Source: Salipiger abyssi (lineage in GTDB: Bacteria > Pseudomonadota > Alphaproteobacteria > Rhodobacterales > Rhodobacteraceae). Taken from it: DNA of 64,000 nucleotides. The stretch lies in the NCBI RefSeq assembly GCF_017311415.1, contig NZ_JAEKIS010000007.1, forward strand, positions 212,622-276,621. Direction: 5' to 3'. Positions 9,068-19,440 of this stretch are shown here, piece after piece; the stretch's first letter is position 1, and each line of letters begins with the position of its first letter. The notes beneath the pieces are model-generated. The model had not been told where the DNA came from, did no database searches, and was given only the letters and a program-made list of their open reading frames with translations. A program made the position numbers and the translations under genes.

Positions 9068-10485
9068 GCGCGGGCCCTCGGCGTCGAAGCGCTGCCATCC
9101 TCGGGTGGCAGCAGGTGGGACAGGGGAATTTGCGCCTCGATAACGGTGCCAGAGCGCGAGGACAAGACGCGCAGCGTGCCGCCGAGCTGGTCCATGCGCT
9201 CCTGCATGTTGCGCAGCCCGATGCCGCGATGACCCTTGCCGGTCTCCGGGTCGATGCCGTGGCCGTTGTCGGAGACCCGTAGTGTCGCGCCCCGGCGGTG
9301 GCCGCGCAGGTCCATATCGACCCGCGTGGCGCCGGAATGGCGCTCGATATTGGTCAGCGCCTCCTGCGCGATGCGGTAGAGCGCGATGCGCCCCTCCTGG
9401 TCGATGCGGTTGCGGAACACCACCGTCTCGAACACCGTCTCGATGCCGGTGCGGGCGTGGAAATCGTCGGTCAGCGCCTTCAGCGCCGGCCCGAGCCCGA
9501 GATCGTCGAGCGTGCCGGGCCGTAGGTCGCGGCTGATGCGGCGGACCTCCTGAATGGCGCCGAGCAGGTTTTCCTGCCCGCGCTCCAGCGCCTGACCGGC
9601 GCGGGCATCGCCGGTGATCAGTCGCCGCCTTGCGATCTCCAGCGCGTATTTCACCCCGACGAGGATCTGGCTGATGCCATCGTGCAGTTCGCGGGCCACG
9701 CGACCGCGCTCTTCTTCCTGTGCGTCAAAGACACGTTGGGTCAGCTCCTTGAGCTTGGCATCCGCCAGCCGTCGCTCGCGGATGTTCAGCATCAGCCCCG
9801 ACAGGAACACCGTCAGCAGCGCCGAGAGGGTGATGCCGCCGATATAAAGGAAGGTGTGCCGCACCCGTTCCTCGACACCCGCCCGCGCCGCCGCCACCTG
9901 CTCGACGACATCGTCGATCCAGACGCCGGTGCCCACCGCCCATTGCCAGTCCTGAAAGCCCAGCACGAAGGAGATCATCCGCGCCTCCTCGCCGGTCGAG
10001 GGTTTCGGCCAGAGATAGGTGTGATAGCCCGAGCCCTGTCGCGCGATCTCGATCAGCCGGTCGGTGATCGGCGTGCCCTCGCTGTCCTCCAGCCCGGACC
10101 AGTCGCGCCCGATCATTTCGGTGCGGCGGGGGGAGACGAGGTTGGTGCCGTCGTAATCATAGACGAAGAACGACCCGTCATCGCCATAGATCATTGCCGC
10201 GAGGATCTGCGAGACCCGGGTCTTGGCCTCTTCGTCATCGGGGGCGGCGACACCGTAGATGAAGTAAAAGCCATTGCGCGCCTGGGTGACGTAATTGCGC
10301 AGTTCCTGCTTCTTGGTTTCGATGAGCTGGGTCTCCAGCGTGCGGATCTCGCTTTCCGCCATCGCGCGGGATTGCGAGGCCACCACGACCGAAATCGCCG
10401 CCGCCGCAACGATCAGCGGCACCGAGGCCAGAAGAAAGAGCTTCTGGCCGTAACTCAGGTGCAGACGGTCGAGAATCGCGGGCAT
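9064..10485 (-). CDS. Cache-domain sensor histidine kinase (NarX/HisKA_3 class)
   Basis: A 473-residue membrane kinase. It has an N-terminal membrane helix (about 15-35), a periplasmic single-Cache domain (about 40-200, with DDGSFFVYDYDGTNLVSPRR and DWQWAVGTGVWIDDV), a second helix (about 215-238), a HisKA_3 dimerisation helix with the phosphorylated His in VARELHDGISQ (about 265-275), and a HATPase_c domain (NIERHSGATR, VSDNGHGID, GIGLRNMQERM). Cache domains of this type bind small carboxylates. Beside a TRAP transporter, it probably senses that transporter's organic-acid substrate. Confidence 0.92.
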   Translation of the reverse strand: MPAILDRLHLSYGQKLFLLASVPLIVAAAAISVVVASQSRAMAESEIRTLETQLIETKKQELRNYVTQARNGFYFIYGVAAPDDEEAKTRVSQILAAMIYGDDGSFFVYDYDGTNLVSPRRTEMIGRDWSGLEDSEGTPITDRLIEIARQGSGYHTYLWPKPSTGEEARMISFVLGFQDWQWAVGTGVWIDDVVEQVAAARAGVEERVRHTFLYIGGITLSALLTVFLSGLMLNIRERRLADAKLKELTQRVFDAQEEERGRVARELHDGISQILVGVKYALEIARRRLITGDARAGQALERGQENLLGAIQEVRRISRDLRPGTLDDLGLGPALKALTDDFHARTGIETVFETVVFRNRIDQEGRIALYRIAQEALTNIERHSGATRVDMDLRGHRRGATLRVSDNGHGIDPETGKGHRGIGLRNMQERMDQLGGTLRVLSSRSGTVIEAQIPLSHLLPPEDGSASTPRARA

Positions 10486-10602
10486 GGCCTCGGATATCGG
10501 TTGATTCGTACCCGATCAAACCATGAAACAGGTCCGTTCCCCAACGGCATGCAGTTTTCAGAGCGCTTTATTCCAGGGCTTTCGCGCAAGAATGCTGCCC
10601 GT

Positions 10603-10610
10603 CTACGTAG
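10603..10610. promoter_or_regulatory. Palindrome upstream of TRAP operon, candidate regulator site
   Basis: CTACGTAG is a perfect 8-bp palindrome about 105 bases before the TRAP substrate-binding gene, in the 230-base divergent region shared with the NarL-type two-component genes. NarL-family regulators bind short inverted heptamers in such places. No clear -35/-10 pair was found around it. Confidence 0.3.
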
Positions 10611-10715
10611 CACTGGGTATTTTCCTTTGATTGCGCTCTCACTAGGCTGCCGGAACACGAAGATCCGCGCAGTCCGGAGGAGCGGTATTGCGCACGTCAA
10701 TTCGGGAGGACATCA

Positions 10716-11801
<1,086 letters not shown>

Positions 11802-11821
11802 CCCGGCATATCGCGCAGTTG

Positions 11822-11848
11822 ACGCCCCCGCGTATCCCGCGGGGGCGT
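11822..11848 (+). terminator. Hairpin after dctP, partial terminator or mRNA stabiliser
   Basis: ACGCCCCCGCG and CGCGGGGGCGT form a perfect 11-bp stem with a 5-base loop, starting 20 bases after the dctP stop. Only a broken T-run follows (ATCTGCTTTC). In this position, between receptor and permease genes, such a hairpin would let receptor mRNA outlast permease mRNA. Confidence 0.7.
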
Positions 11849-11939
11849 ATCTGCTTTCTAACAAGATCCTGCGGCGGCCCGCCCGAAAGCGGGGCAGAGC
11901 ACGTCCCGGGACGACACACCGCAAACAGGGGCTCAGGTC

Positions 11940-12869
<930 letters not shown>

Positions 12870-12883
12870 GAGGGATCTGACAC

Positions 12884-15238
12884 ATGCTATTCGGCCTGGA
12901 CGGCGTCGAGATCGGTCTGATCATCGTCTTTCTCACGCTCTTTTCCGCCATTCTCTCCGGCTTCCCGGTGGCCTTTGCCATCGGCGGCGCGGGGGTGATC
13001 TCCTTTGGCATCATCGCCGCGCTCGACAGCGCGGGGCTGCTGGTGCACCAAGCCATCGACACCGGATCGGAGGCCTATAACGCGCTGGTCGCCAGCGGGG
13101 TGAAGGAAGACGCGATTTCGATCTTCCGATACCCGGAGCTGCCGCGCTACGCGATGCCGGTCTTTGACCGCGGCTGGGAAGTGGCGCTCGACCGCAATGT
13201 CTCGTTTATCGTCAACCGCATCAACGAGCGGGTGATCGCGGGCCAAAGCATCGAGACGCTGCTCGCGGTGCTGATGTTCGTGATGATGGGCATCGTGCTG
13301 GAGCGCTCCAAGATCGCCGACGATCTGCTCAAGACCATGGCGCGGGTCTTTGGCCCGCTGCCCGGCGGTCTGGCGGTTTCCATCGTGGTGGTGGGCGCGT
13401 TCCTCGCCGCCTCCACCGGCATCGTCGGCGCCACCGTGGTGACCATGGGCCTGCTGGCCCTGCCCACCATGCTGCGCAACAACTATTCGCCCGAGCTGGC
13501 GACCGGGGTCATCGCGGCCTCGGGCACGCTGGGGCAGATTATTCCGCCCTCCATCGTGATCGTGCTTTTGGGCACGCTGGCGGGCGATCTCTATTCGACC
13601 GCGCAGGAGGCCCGGGCGCAATCCATGGGCTGCACCGACGCACTGACCTATCTCGGCGAGCCGGCGGTGGTCTCTGTCGGCACGCTCTTTCAGGCGGCGC
13701 TGCTGCCGGGGATCCTGCTGGCGGTGCTCTATGCCGCCTATGCCTTCGGCTTTGCCATGTTCAACCCGTCCAAGGCGCCGCCGGTGCATGGCGAGGCGGC
13801 CATGGGCGAGCCGGTGACGCGCGGCGAGGCCTTCACCTGGTATCTCGGCGTGCCGCTGCTGCTGATCGTGGCGACCATCGGCCTTAGCCAGGTCAATATG
13901 GTCGGTTCGCAGTCGCTGACCGTGTCGAGCTTCTCCGATGTCGGTCAGACCGCCAGCCTGCGCACCAATGTCGGCGAGCAGTGCCAGGAAGCGATGATCG
14001 AGCTGCACGGCCAGTCGGCCTGGGACGAGGCCGTCGCGCAGCAGGCCGAGATCGACGCCGCCGGCGGTGTCGATCAGGGTCACCGCCTCACCGATGAGGA
14101 ACGGGCGGCAGCGCTTCAGGCAAAGATCGACAATGCCGCGCCCATCGGTACCGGCATCGCGGTGATCGCTGTGCTGCTCGGAATCGTGCTGGCCTGGGGC
14201 AGGGCGGTTTCGCCCAGCTCCGAGCCGCTGCCGCTGCTCATTGGCGGCGCCGGGCTGGCGCTGGGGCTCATTGTGGATGCGCTCTTCATCGGGCCGCAGA
14301 TGTCACCGGGTGCTACCGTGGCGTTGATGGCCGTGCCGTGGATCCTGGCGCTGTATGGGGCCAAGCACGCGGCGCAACGCCTGTCGCAGAACGATCTGAT
14401 CCGGGTGGTCTTCCCGCCGCTGGTGCTGATCGTGGCGGTGCTGGGCTCGATCCTCGGCGGCATCACCAACCCGACGCCGGCGGCCGCGCTCGGCGCCGCG
14501 GGGGCGATCATGCTGGCCGCCTACCGCAAGCTGCGCGAACAGGACCGCTCGCCCAAGGTGATCCTGTGGTCGACCTTCGCGGTGGTGGTGATGATCCTCG
14601 TCGGCGTCAATTTCGACCTGCGGGTGAATGCGGAGTCGGTGAGTGCCGAGAGCTGGATCGCCTTCCTCGTGGCGCAGGCGGCCTATCTCTATGCGCTCTT
14701 CGGCTTGCTCTTTGCCTGCTGGGTGCTGCTCAAGGCCGGGGTTCTGGGGCCGGCGGTGCGCGAGACCGCCAAGGTGACCTCGATGGTGTTCACCATCCTC
14801 GTGGCCTCGCAACTCTTGAACCTCGTGGTGATCTCCTTCGGCGGCGAGCACTATATCCAGCAGTTCCTGCAAAGCTTCGACGACGAGCACAAGGTGTTCC
14901 TGATCGTCATGCTGGTGCTGTTCATCCTGGGTTTCGTGCTGGATTTCCTCGAGATCATCTACATCGTGGTGCCCATCGTCGGGCCGGTGATCTATGGCGG
15001 CTCCTTCGATCCGAAATGGGTGACGATCATGATCGCGGTGAACCTGCAAACCTCGTTCCTGACCCCGCCCTTCGGCTTCGCGCTGTTCTATCTGCGCGGC
15101 GTGGCGCCGGCGAGCGTAACCACGGGCCATATCTATCGGGGGGTGCTGCCCTTCGTGGCGATCCAGGTGGCGGGTCTGGCGCTTTTGTGGTTCGCGCCGG
15201 GGATCGTGACGATCATCCCGGACCTGATCCCGAACTGA
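12884..15238 (+). CDS. dctM: TRAP transporter large permease (DctM), oversized with insertion
   Basis: A 784-residue membrane protein, where ordinary DctM subunits are about 425-450. The N-terminal half has LFSAILSGFPVAFAIGGAGV and GTLGQIIPPSIVIVLLGTLA. The C-terminal half has GGITNPTPAAALGAAGA and LVLFILGFVLDFLEI...NLQTSFLTPPFGFALFYLRG, all standard for the sodium-driven TRAP channel. Between them, about residues 300-510, is an extra block with roughly four hydrophobic helices and an 80-residue soluble loop (GEQCQEAMIELHGQSAWDEA). A further ~50 residues are added near the N-terminus. The frame is continuous, so this is not an artefact. Similar long forms occur in keto-acid TRAP systems of Rhodobacteraceae as far as I recall. 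Confidence 0.9.
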   Translation: MLFGLDGVEIGLIIVFLTLFSAILSGFPVAFAIGGAGVISFGIIAALDSAGLLVHQAIDTGSEAYNALVASGVKEDAISIFRYPELPRYAMPVFDRGWEVALDRNVSFIVNRINERVIAGQSIETLLAVLMFVMMGIVLERSKIADDLLKTMARVFGPLPGGLAVSIVVVGAFLAASTGIVGATVVTMGLLALPTMLRNNYSPELATGVIAASGTLGQIIPPSIVIVLLGTLAGDLYSTAQEARAQSMGCTDALTYLGEPAVVSVGTLFQAALLPGILLAVLYAAYAFGFAMFNPSKAPPVHGEAAMGEPVTRGEAFTWYLGVPLLLIVATIGLSQVNMVGSQSLTVSSFSDVGQTASLRTNVGEQCQEAMIELHGQSAWDEAVAQQAEIDAAGGVDQGHRLTDEERAAALQAKIDNAAPIGTGIAVIAVLLGIVLAWGRAVSPSSEPLPLLIGGAGLALGLIVDALFIGPQMSPGATVALMAVPWILALYGAKHAAQRLSQNDLIRVVFPPLVLIVAVLGSILGGITNPTPAAALGAAGAIMLAAYRKLREQDRSPKVILWSTFAVVVMILVGVNFDLRVNAESVSAESWIAFLVAQAAYLYALFGLLFACWVLLKAGVLGPAVRETAKVTSMVFTILVASQLLNLVVISFGGEHYIQQFLQSFDDEHKVFLIVMLVLFILGFVLDFLEIIYIVVPIVGPVIYGGSFDPKWVTIMIAVNLQTSFLTPPFGFALFYLRGVAPASVTTGHIYRGVLPFVAIQVAGLALLWFAPGIVTIIPDLIPN

Positions 15239-15262
15239 TCGGGAATGCTGGTCGAGGCATGG

Positions 15263-15289
15263 AAAAGCGGGCCTTTTGGCCCGCTTTTT
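15263..15289 (+). terminator. Intrinsic terminator of dctPQM
   Basis: AAAAGCGGGCC-TTTT-GGCCCGCTTTT gives a perfect 11-bp stem with T5 at its 3' side, beginning 25 bases after the dctM stop. The inner A/T part of the stem also makes it usable on the opposite strand. Confidence 0.92.
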
Positions 15290-15366
15290 CGGTTTTGGGG
15301 GGAGGGAGCGCTATACAGGCAAAGATCCCTAGCTCAATCCCCGCACCTCTGGCCCGGAATCAAGGC

Positions 15367-15519
15367 GAAGCCGCCGGGCCCAGCGGCTGCCCGTCCTGGC
15401 GGGCTGCCGCTTTGGTGACGTTGGCGTATAGCTGAGAGGTCCTTCGGATCTGGCTGGGATAAAGTACGGGATTCAGCGGGCAGAGCGTCAGCCCACGGGC
15501 AGCCGCTGGGCCCGGCTTC
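15367..15519. repeat. Long inverted repeat between dctM and edd
   Basis: Arms at 15367-15406 and 15489-15519 share a 19-base perfect core, GGGCCCAGCGGCTGCCCGT at 15376-15394 and its complement at 15495-15513. They are flanked by matching GAAGCC and GGGCTG blocks, with 3-base and 6-base insertions in the first arm. About 82 bases lie between the arms, and weaker pairing continues inward. It sits between two convergent 3' ends. It could be a miniature mobile element, a REP-like unit or a structured RNA. Together with the terminator at 15263 it fills the 309-base gene-free stretch 15239-15547. Confidence 0.75.
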
Positions 15520-15547
15520 CGTTGCGCATGTTGTGCGGCAGCCTGTG

Positions 15548-17353
15548 CTAGACCACCACCGCAGCCCCGTTCGACGCCAGCCCGACATTCTGCCGGAACG
15601 CCTCGAACAGCTCGCGCCCGACGCCGTGACCGTTGCCCGTGAGATCCGCCGTCACCGGTTCGCGCGCCTCAAAGCCCTCTTCCAGACAGCTCAGCGTGCC
15701 CGCCACCGCGTCGACCCGTACCAGATCGCCGTCGCGCAGCCTGGCCAGCGGCCCGCCATCGGCGGCCTCGGGGCAGATATGGATCGCCGAGGGCACCTTG
15801 CCCGACGCGCCCGACATGCGCCCGTCGGTGACCAGCGCCACCTTGAGCCCGCGATCCTGCAACACCGCCAGCGTCGGGGTCAGCGAGTGCAGCTCGGGCA
15901 TGCCGTTTGATTTCGGCCCCTGAAAGCGCACCACCACAATCGTGTCCTCGGTGAATTCGCCCGCCTTGAAGGCATCCTTCACCTCCGACTGATCGTGAAA
16001 GATCCGCGCCTTCGCCTCGATCACATGGCGCTCGGGCGCCACGGCGGAGATCTTCATCATGCCATGGCCGAGATTGCCGTAAAGCTGCTTGAGCCCGCCG
16101 GTGGGCTGGAACGCCTCTCCTGCCGGGCGCAGGATCTTGTCGTTCTGGCTGCCCTTCGGCGCCTCTTCATAGCTCACCACACCGTCCCGCAGCTTGGGCT
16201 CCTGCGTGTAGAGCGACAGCCCGTCGCCCGCGACGGTTTTCACATCCTCATGCAGCAGGCCTGCGTCCAGCAGCTCGCCGATGAGGAATTGCAGCCCGCC
16301 GGCGGCGTGGAAATGGTTCACGTCGGCAAGCCCGTTGGGATAGACCTTGGCCATCAGCGGCGTGACCGAGGAAATCGCGTCGAAATCCTCCAGCGTCAGC
16401 TCGATCCCCGCGGCGCGCGCCATGGCGGGCAGGTGCAGCACGAGGTTGGTCGAGCCGCCGGTGGCCATCAGCCCGACAATGCCGTTCACGAATGCCTTGG
16501 CGTCGAGGATGTCGCAGACCGGGCGATAATCATTGCCGAGCCGGGTGATCTCCAGCGCCCGCGTCGCGCCCACCGTGGTCAGCGCGTCGCGCAGCGGCGT
16601 GTTTGGGTTCACGAAGCTCGCGCCCGGCAGGTGCAGCCCCATGATCTCCATCAGCATCTGGTTGGAATTGGCGGTGCCGTAAAAGGTGCAGGTGCCCGGC
16701 CCGTGATAAGAGGCCATCTCCGCCTCCATGAGCTTGTCGCGCCCGACCTCTCCGGCGGCGTATTGCTGGCGCACCTTGGCCTTTTCGTCATTGGGCAGAC
16801 CGCTGGTCATCGGGCCGGCGGGCAGGAAGATGCCGGGAATATAGCCGAAGGTCGCCGCCGCGATCACCAGCCCCGGCACGATCTTGTCGCAGACGCCGAG
16901 ATAGACCGCCGCGTCGAAGGTGTTGTGCGAGAGCGCCACCCCCGCCGCCAGCGCGATCACATCGCGCGAAAAGAGCGACAGCTCCATGCCGACCTGGCCC
17001 TGGGTGACGCCGTCGCACATGGCGGGCACGCCGCCGGCCACCTGCGCGGTGCCGCCGGCGCCGCGCGCCGCATCGCGGATGATCTGGGGAAAGCGCTCAA
17101 AGGGCTGATGCGCCGAGAGCATGTCGTTATAGGCCGAGACGATACCGAGATTGGGCACGTGCCCCTCGGCCAGCGCGCTCTGGTCCACACCCATCGCCGC
17201 ATAGGCATGGGCCTGGTTGCCACAGGTCAGATGCGCCCGGCGCGGGCCTTCGTCGGCGGCGCGGCGCATGCGGTCGAGATAGGTGGCGCGGCGGGTCTCC
17301 GAGCGTGCTTCGATGGCGTCTGTGACCTTGGCGATCGTGGCGTCGAGGGGCAT
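15548..17353 (-). CDS. edd: Phosphogluconate dehydratase (Entner-Doudoroff)
   Basis: A 601-residue [4Fe-4S] dehydratase of the IlvD/Edd family that converts 6-phosphogluconate to 2-keto-3-deoxy-6-phosphogluconate. Length matches E. coli Edd (603). Signature stretches are [52 protein letters not shown] and [17 protein letters not shown]. Cluster-ligand cysteines are present. ATG 17353 ([10 protein letters not shown]) is chosen because AGAAAGGA is 8 bases upstream; an in-frame ATG 60 bases earlier gives a non-homologous Arg/Ala extension. eda and zwf are not adjacent. The promoter contains a LacI-family operator, implying induction by a sugar acid. Confidence 0.96.
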   Translation of the reverse strand: MPLDATIAKVTDAIEARSETRRATYLDRMRRAADEGPRRAHLTCGNQAHAYAAMGVDQSALAEGHVPNLGIVSAYNDMLSAHQPFERFPQIIRDAARGAGGTAQVAGGVPAMCDGVTQGQVGMELSLFSRDVIALAAGVALSHNTFDAAVYLGVCDKIVPGLVIAAATFGYIPGIFLPAGPMTSGLPNDEKAKVRQQYAAGEVGRDKLMEAEMASYHGPGTCTFYGTANSNQMLMEIMGLHLPGASFVNPNTPLRDALTTVGATRALEITRLGNDYRPVCDILDAKAFVNGIVGLMATGGSTNLVLHLPAMARAAGIELTLEDFDAISSVTPLMAKVYPNGLADVNHFHAAGGLQFLIGELLDAGLLHEDVKTVAGDGLSLYTQEPKLRDGVVSYEEAPKGSQNDKILRPAGEAFQPTGGLKQLYGNLGHGMMKISAVAPERHVIEAKARIFHDQSEVKDAFKAGEFTEDTIVVVRFQGPKSNGMPELHSLTPTLAVLQDRGLKVALVTDGRMSGASGKVPSAIHICPEAADGGPLARLRDGDLVRVDAVAGTLSCLEEGFEAREPVTADLTGNGHGVGRELFEAFRQNVGLASNGAAVVV

Positions 17354-17410
17354 AGCAGGGATCCTTTCTCTGGCCGCCCCGCTTGCGCGGCGGGGCATCG
17401 CTTGCCCCAG

Positions 17411-17439
17411 CATGTAAATCGGTTAGCGCTATCAGTAAA
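17411..17439 (-). promoter_or_regulatory. edd promoter with LacI-family operator
   Basis: On the minus strand: TTTACT, a 17-base spacer, TACATG. The spacer contains TGATAGCGCTAACC (17434-17421), centred on the perfect palindrome TAGCGCTA. That is the classic LacI/GalR-family operator form, a dyad with a central CG. An operator between -35 and -10 would block polymerase binding, so edd is probably repressed until a sugar-acid inducer appears. No LacI-type gene lies in the window. Confidence 0.75.
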
Positions 17440-17596
17440 GCGTTAAGCCACGCGCTGGCGGATCGTGGCAGGGATTGGCGGACAGGGTGCGATGGCTCTG
17501 CCCTGTTTCCGGGCAATCGCGGACGTCGCGGCAACGCGCGCAAGCTGACTCATTTCCGTGCTTTTCTCGCTCCGGGCGCCGCGCTATGGGAGCATC

Positions 17597-18790
17597 ATGA
17601 CAGCCGAATTGCCAGTCGTCCGCCTGACGCCCAAAGCCAATGTCCGCGCCATCCGCCGCGGCTTTCCCTGGATCTATGCCAACGAGCTGGTGCTCGACCG
17701 CCGCACCAAGGCGCTGGCTCCCGGCACCGTCGCGGTGCTGGAGGATTCCGCGCGCATGCCGGTGGGGCTGGTGGGGGTCACCCCGGCCTCGAAGATCGCC
17801 GCGCGCATGCTCGACCGCGACGCAAAGGCCGGGATCGGCTATGACTGGCTGGTGGCGCGGCTGACGCGGGCGCTGGCGCTGCGCGAACGGCTTTATCCGA
17901 CGCCCTATTACCGGCTGGTCCACGCCGAGGCCGACGGGCTGCCCGGGGTGATCATCGACCGCTTTGGCGACACCGCCGTGATCCAGCCCAATGCCGCCTG
18001 GGCCGAAATGCTGCTGACCCCGCTCGCCGAGGCGCTGGCCGAGGTCGCCGGCGTGCGCAATATCCTGAAGAACGCCGGCTCGCGCGGGCGCCAGCTCGAA
18101 GGGCTCGACGACACCAATGCCGTGCTGCTGGGCGCCGCGCCCGATGCGCCGCTGCCGGTGGAGATGAACGGCGCCACCTATATGGCCGATCTGACCGGCG
18201 GGCAGAAGACCGGGCTCTTCTACGACCAGCGCCCGAACCACGCCTTTGCGGCGCGGCTGGCCGGGGGGCAGGCGGTGCTCGATGTGTTTTCCCATGTGGG
18301 CGGCTTTGCCCTGGCCGCGCTGGCCGGCGGCGCCGCTTCGGCGCTGGCGGTGGACGGCTCGGCGCCCGCGCTGGCGCTGGCCGAAGAGGGCGCGCAGCGC
18401 ATGGGCGCCAGCGCGCGGTTCAGCACCCGTCAGGGCGATGCCTTCGACATGCTGACCGATCTCGGCGACGACGGCGCGCGCTTCGGCCTCGTTGTCTGCG
18501 ACCCGCCGGCCTTTGCGCCGTCGAAACCGGCGCTCGATGCCGGGCTGCGCGCCTATGAGCGGGTGGCGCGGCTCTCGGCGCCGCTGGTCGAGGAGGGCGG
18601 CTATCTGGTGCTCTGCTCCTGCTCGCATGCCGCCGATCTGTCGAGCTTCACCGGCGCCTGCCTGCGTGGCATCGGTCGCGCCGGGCGTCGCGCGCAGCTC
18701 CTCCACACCGGTTTTGCCGGTCCCGATCACCCGCTGCTGCCGCAACTGGCGGAGTCGGGCTATCTCAAGGCGCTGGTCTTCCGGCTGTGA
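17597..18790 (+). CDS. RlmI-like rRNA (cytosine-C5) methyltransferase
   Basis: A 397-residue class I SAM-dependent methyltransferase. An N-terminal PUA domain (about 8-75, LTPKANVRAIRRGFPWIYAN) precedes a Rossmann domain with motif I DVFSHVGGFALAAL, a following acidic SAM contact (AVDGSAPAL), motif IV VVCDPPAFAPSK and the nucleophile-containing LVLCSCSHAAD. This is the layout of RlmI, which makes m5C1962 in 23S rRNA, so ribosome modification is the likely role. ATG 17597 is preferred; upstream in-frame sequence is not conserved-looking. Its stop overlaps the GTG of the PIN gene by 4 bases. Confidence 0.88.
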   Translation: MTAELPVVRLTPKANVRAIRRGFPWIYANELVLDRRTKALAPGTVAVLEDSARMPVGLVGVTPASKIAARMLDRDAKAGIGYDWLVARLTRALALRERLYPTPYYRLVHAEADGLPGVIIDRFGDTAVIQPNAAWAEMLLTPLAEALAEVAGVRNILKNAGSRGRQLEGLDDTNAVLLGAAPDAPLPVEMNGATYMADLTGGQKTGLFYDQRPNHAFAARLAGGQAVLDVFSHVGGFALAALAGGAASALAVDGSAPALALAEEGAQRMGASARFSTRQGDAFDMLTDLGDDGARFGLVVCDPPAFAPSKPALDAGLRAYERVARLSAPLVEEGGYLVLCSCSHAADLSSFTGACLRGIGRAGRRAQLLHTGFAGPDHPLLPQLAESGYLKALVFRL

Positions 18791-19335
18791 AGGTGCTGCT
18801 CGACACCTGCGTGCTCTACCCCACGGTGATGCGCGAGGTGCTGCTGGGCGTGGCGGCGGCGGGGCTTTTCACGCCGCTCTGGTCGGAGCGTATCCTTGAG
18901 GAATGGGCGCGGGCGGCGCGCAAGCTCGGCCCAATGGGCGAGGTGCAGGCGCGCGGCGAGATCGCGCAGGTGCGCGCCAAATGGCCCGGCGCCGAGGTGA
19001 GCTGGAAACCCTCGCTGGAGGCGCGGCTCTGGCTGCCCGATCCGGCGGATCTGCACGTTCTGGCCGCCGCCATTGCCGGCAGTGCCGATCTGATCGTCAC
19101 CGAAAACGCCAAGGATTTCCCGCGCGGCATCCTCGCCGAAGAGGGCCTGTCGCGGGTCGATGCCGACGGCTTCCTGCGCGGGCTCTACGAGGCGCAGCCG
19201 GGGCTGGTGCGCGAGGCCTGCGAGGCGGTGCTGGACGAGGCGCGGCGGCTTTCGGGCGAGGACTGGACCATGCGCCGCCTGCTGAAAAAGGCCCGCCTGC
19301 CGCGTCTGGGCAAGGCGCTGGAGGCCGGCGCCTGA
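18787..19335 (+). CDS. PIN-domain protein, putative ribonuclease
   Basis: A 182-residue PIN-fold protein. The acidic catalytic positions are visible: Asp6 (LLDTCVLYP), Glu32-Glu33 (ERILEEWARA) and the Asp in LPDPADLHVLAAA, with TENAKDFP as the fourth motif. That Asp-Glu-Asp-Asp pattern gives Mg-dependent endonuclease activity in the family. It starts with GTG inside the stop of the methyltransferase gene (GTGA) and is co-translated with it. No antitoxin gene is next to it, so it is more likely a housekeeping or RNA-processing PIN protein than a VapC toxin. Related proteins accompany this methyltransferase in other Rhodobacteraceae as far as I recall. Confidence 0.82.
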   Translation: MKVLLDTCVLYPTVMREVLLGVAAAGLFTPLWSERILEEWARAARKLGPMGEVQARGEIAQVRAKWPGAEVSWKPSLEARLWLPDPADLHVLAAAIAGSADLIVTENAKDFPRGILAEEGLSRVDADGFLRGLYEAQPGLVREACEAVLDEARRLSGEDWTMRRLLKKARLPRLGKALEAGA

Positions 19336-19440
19336 ACGGGCAGACCCGAGCGCGGCGATATGTAGCGCCGCAACGTCGCAGATCTGTCATCCGCCCGCGT
19401 TATGCTGAGCGCCTGTCAAGGCATTCGGGACAAACGGAAA

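Noticed and set aside
10501..10519. TTGAT...ATCAA resembling an FNR box upstream of the Cache kinase gene
   Set aside because: The spacer is 9 bases, while FNR needs 4.
17354..17413. Upstream ATG extending Edd by 20 residues
   Set aside because: The extension is not homologous to Edd and covers the ribosome site and leader of the ATG at 17353; the promoter at 17411 also overlaps it.
18787..19335. PIN-domain protein as a VapC toxin
   Set aside because: No small antitoxin gene is adjacent; it is coupled to an rRNA methyltransferase gene and is longer than VapC.
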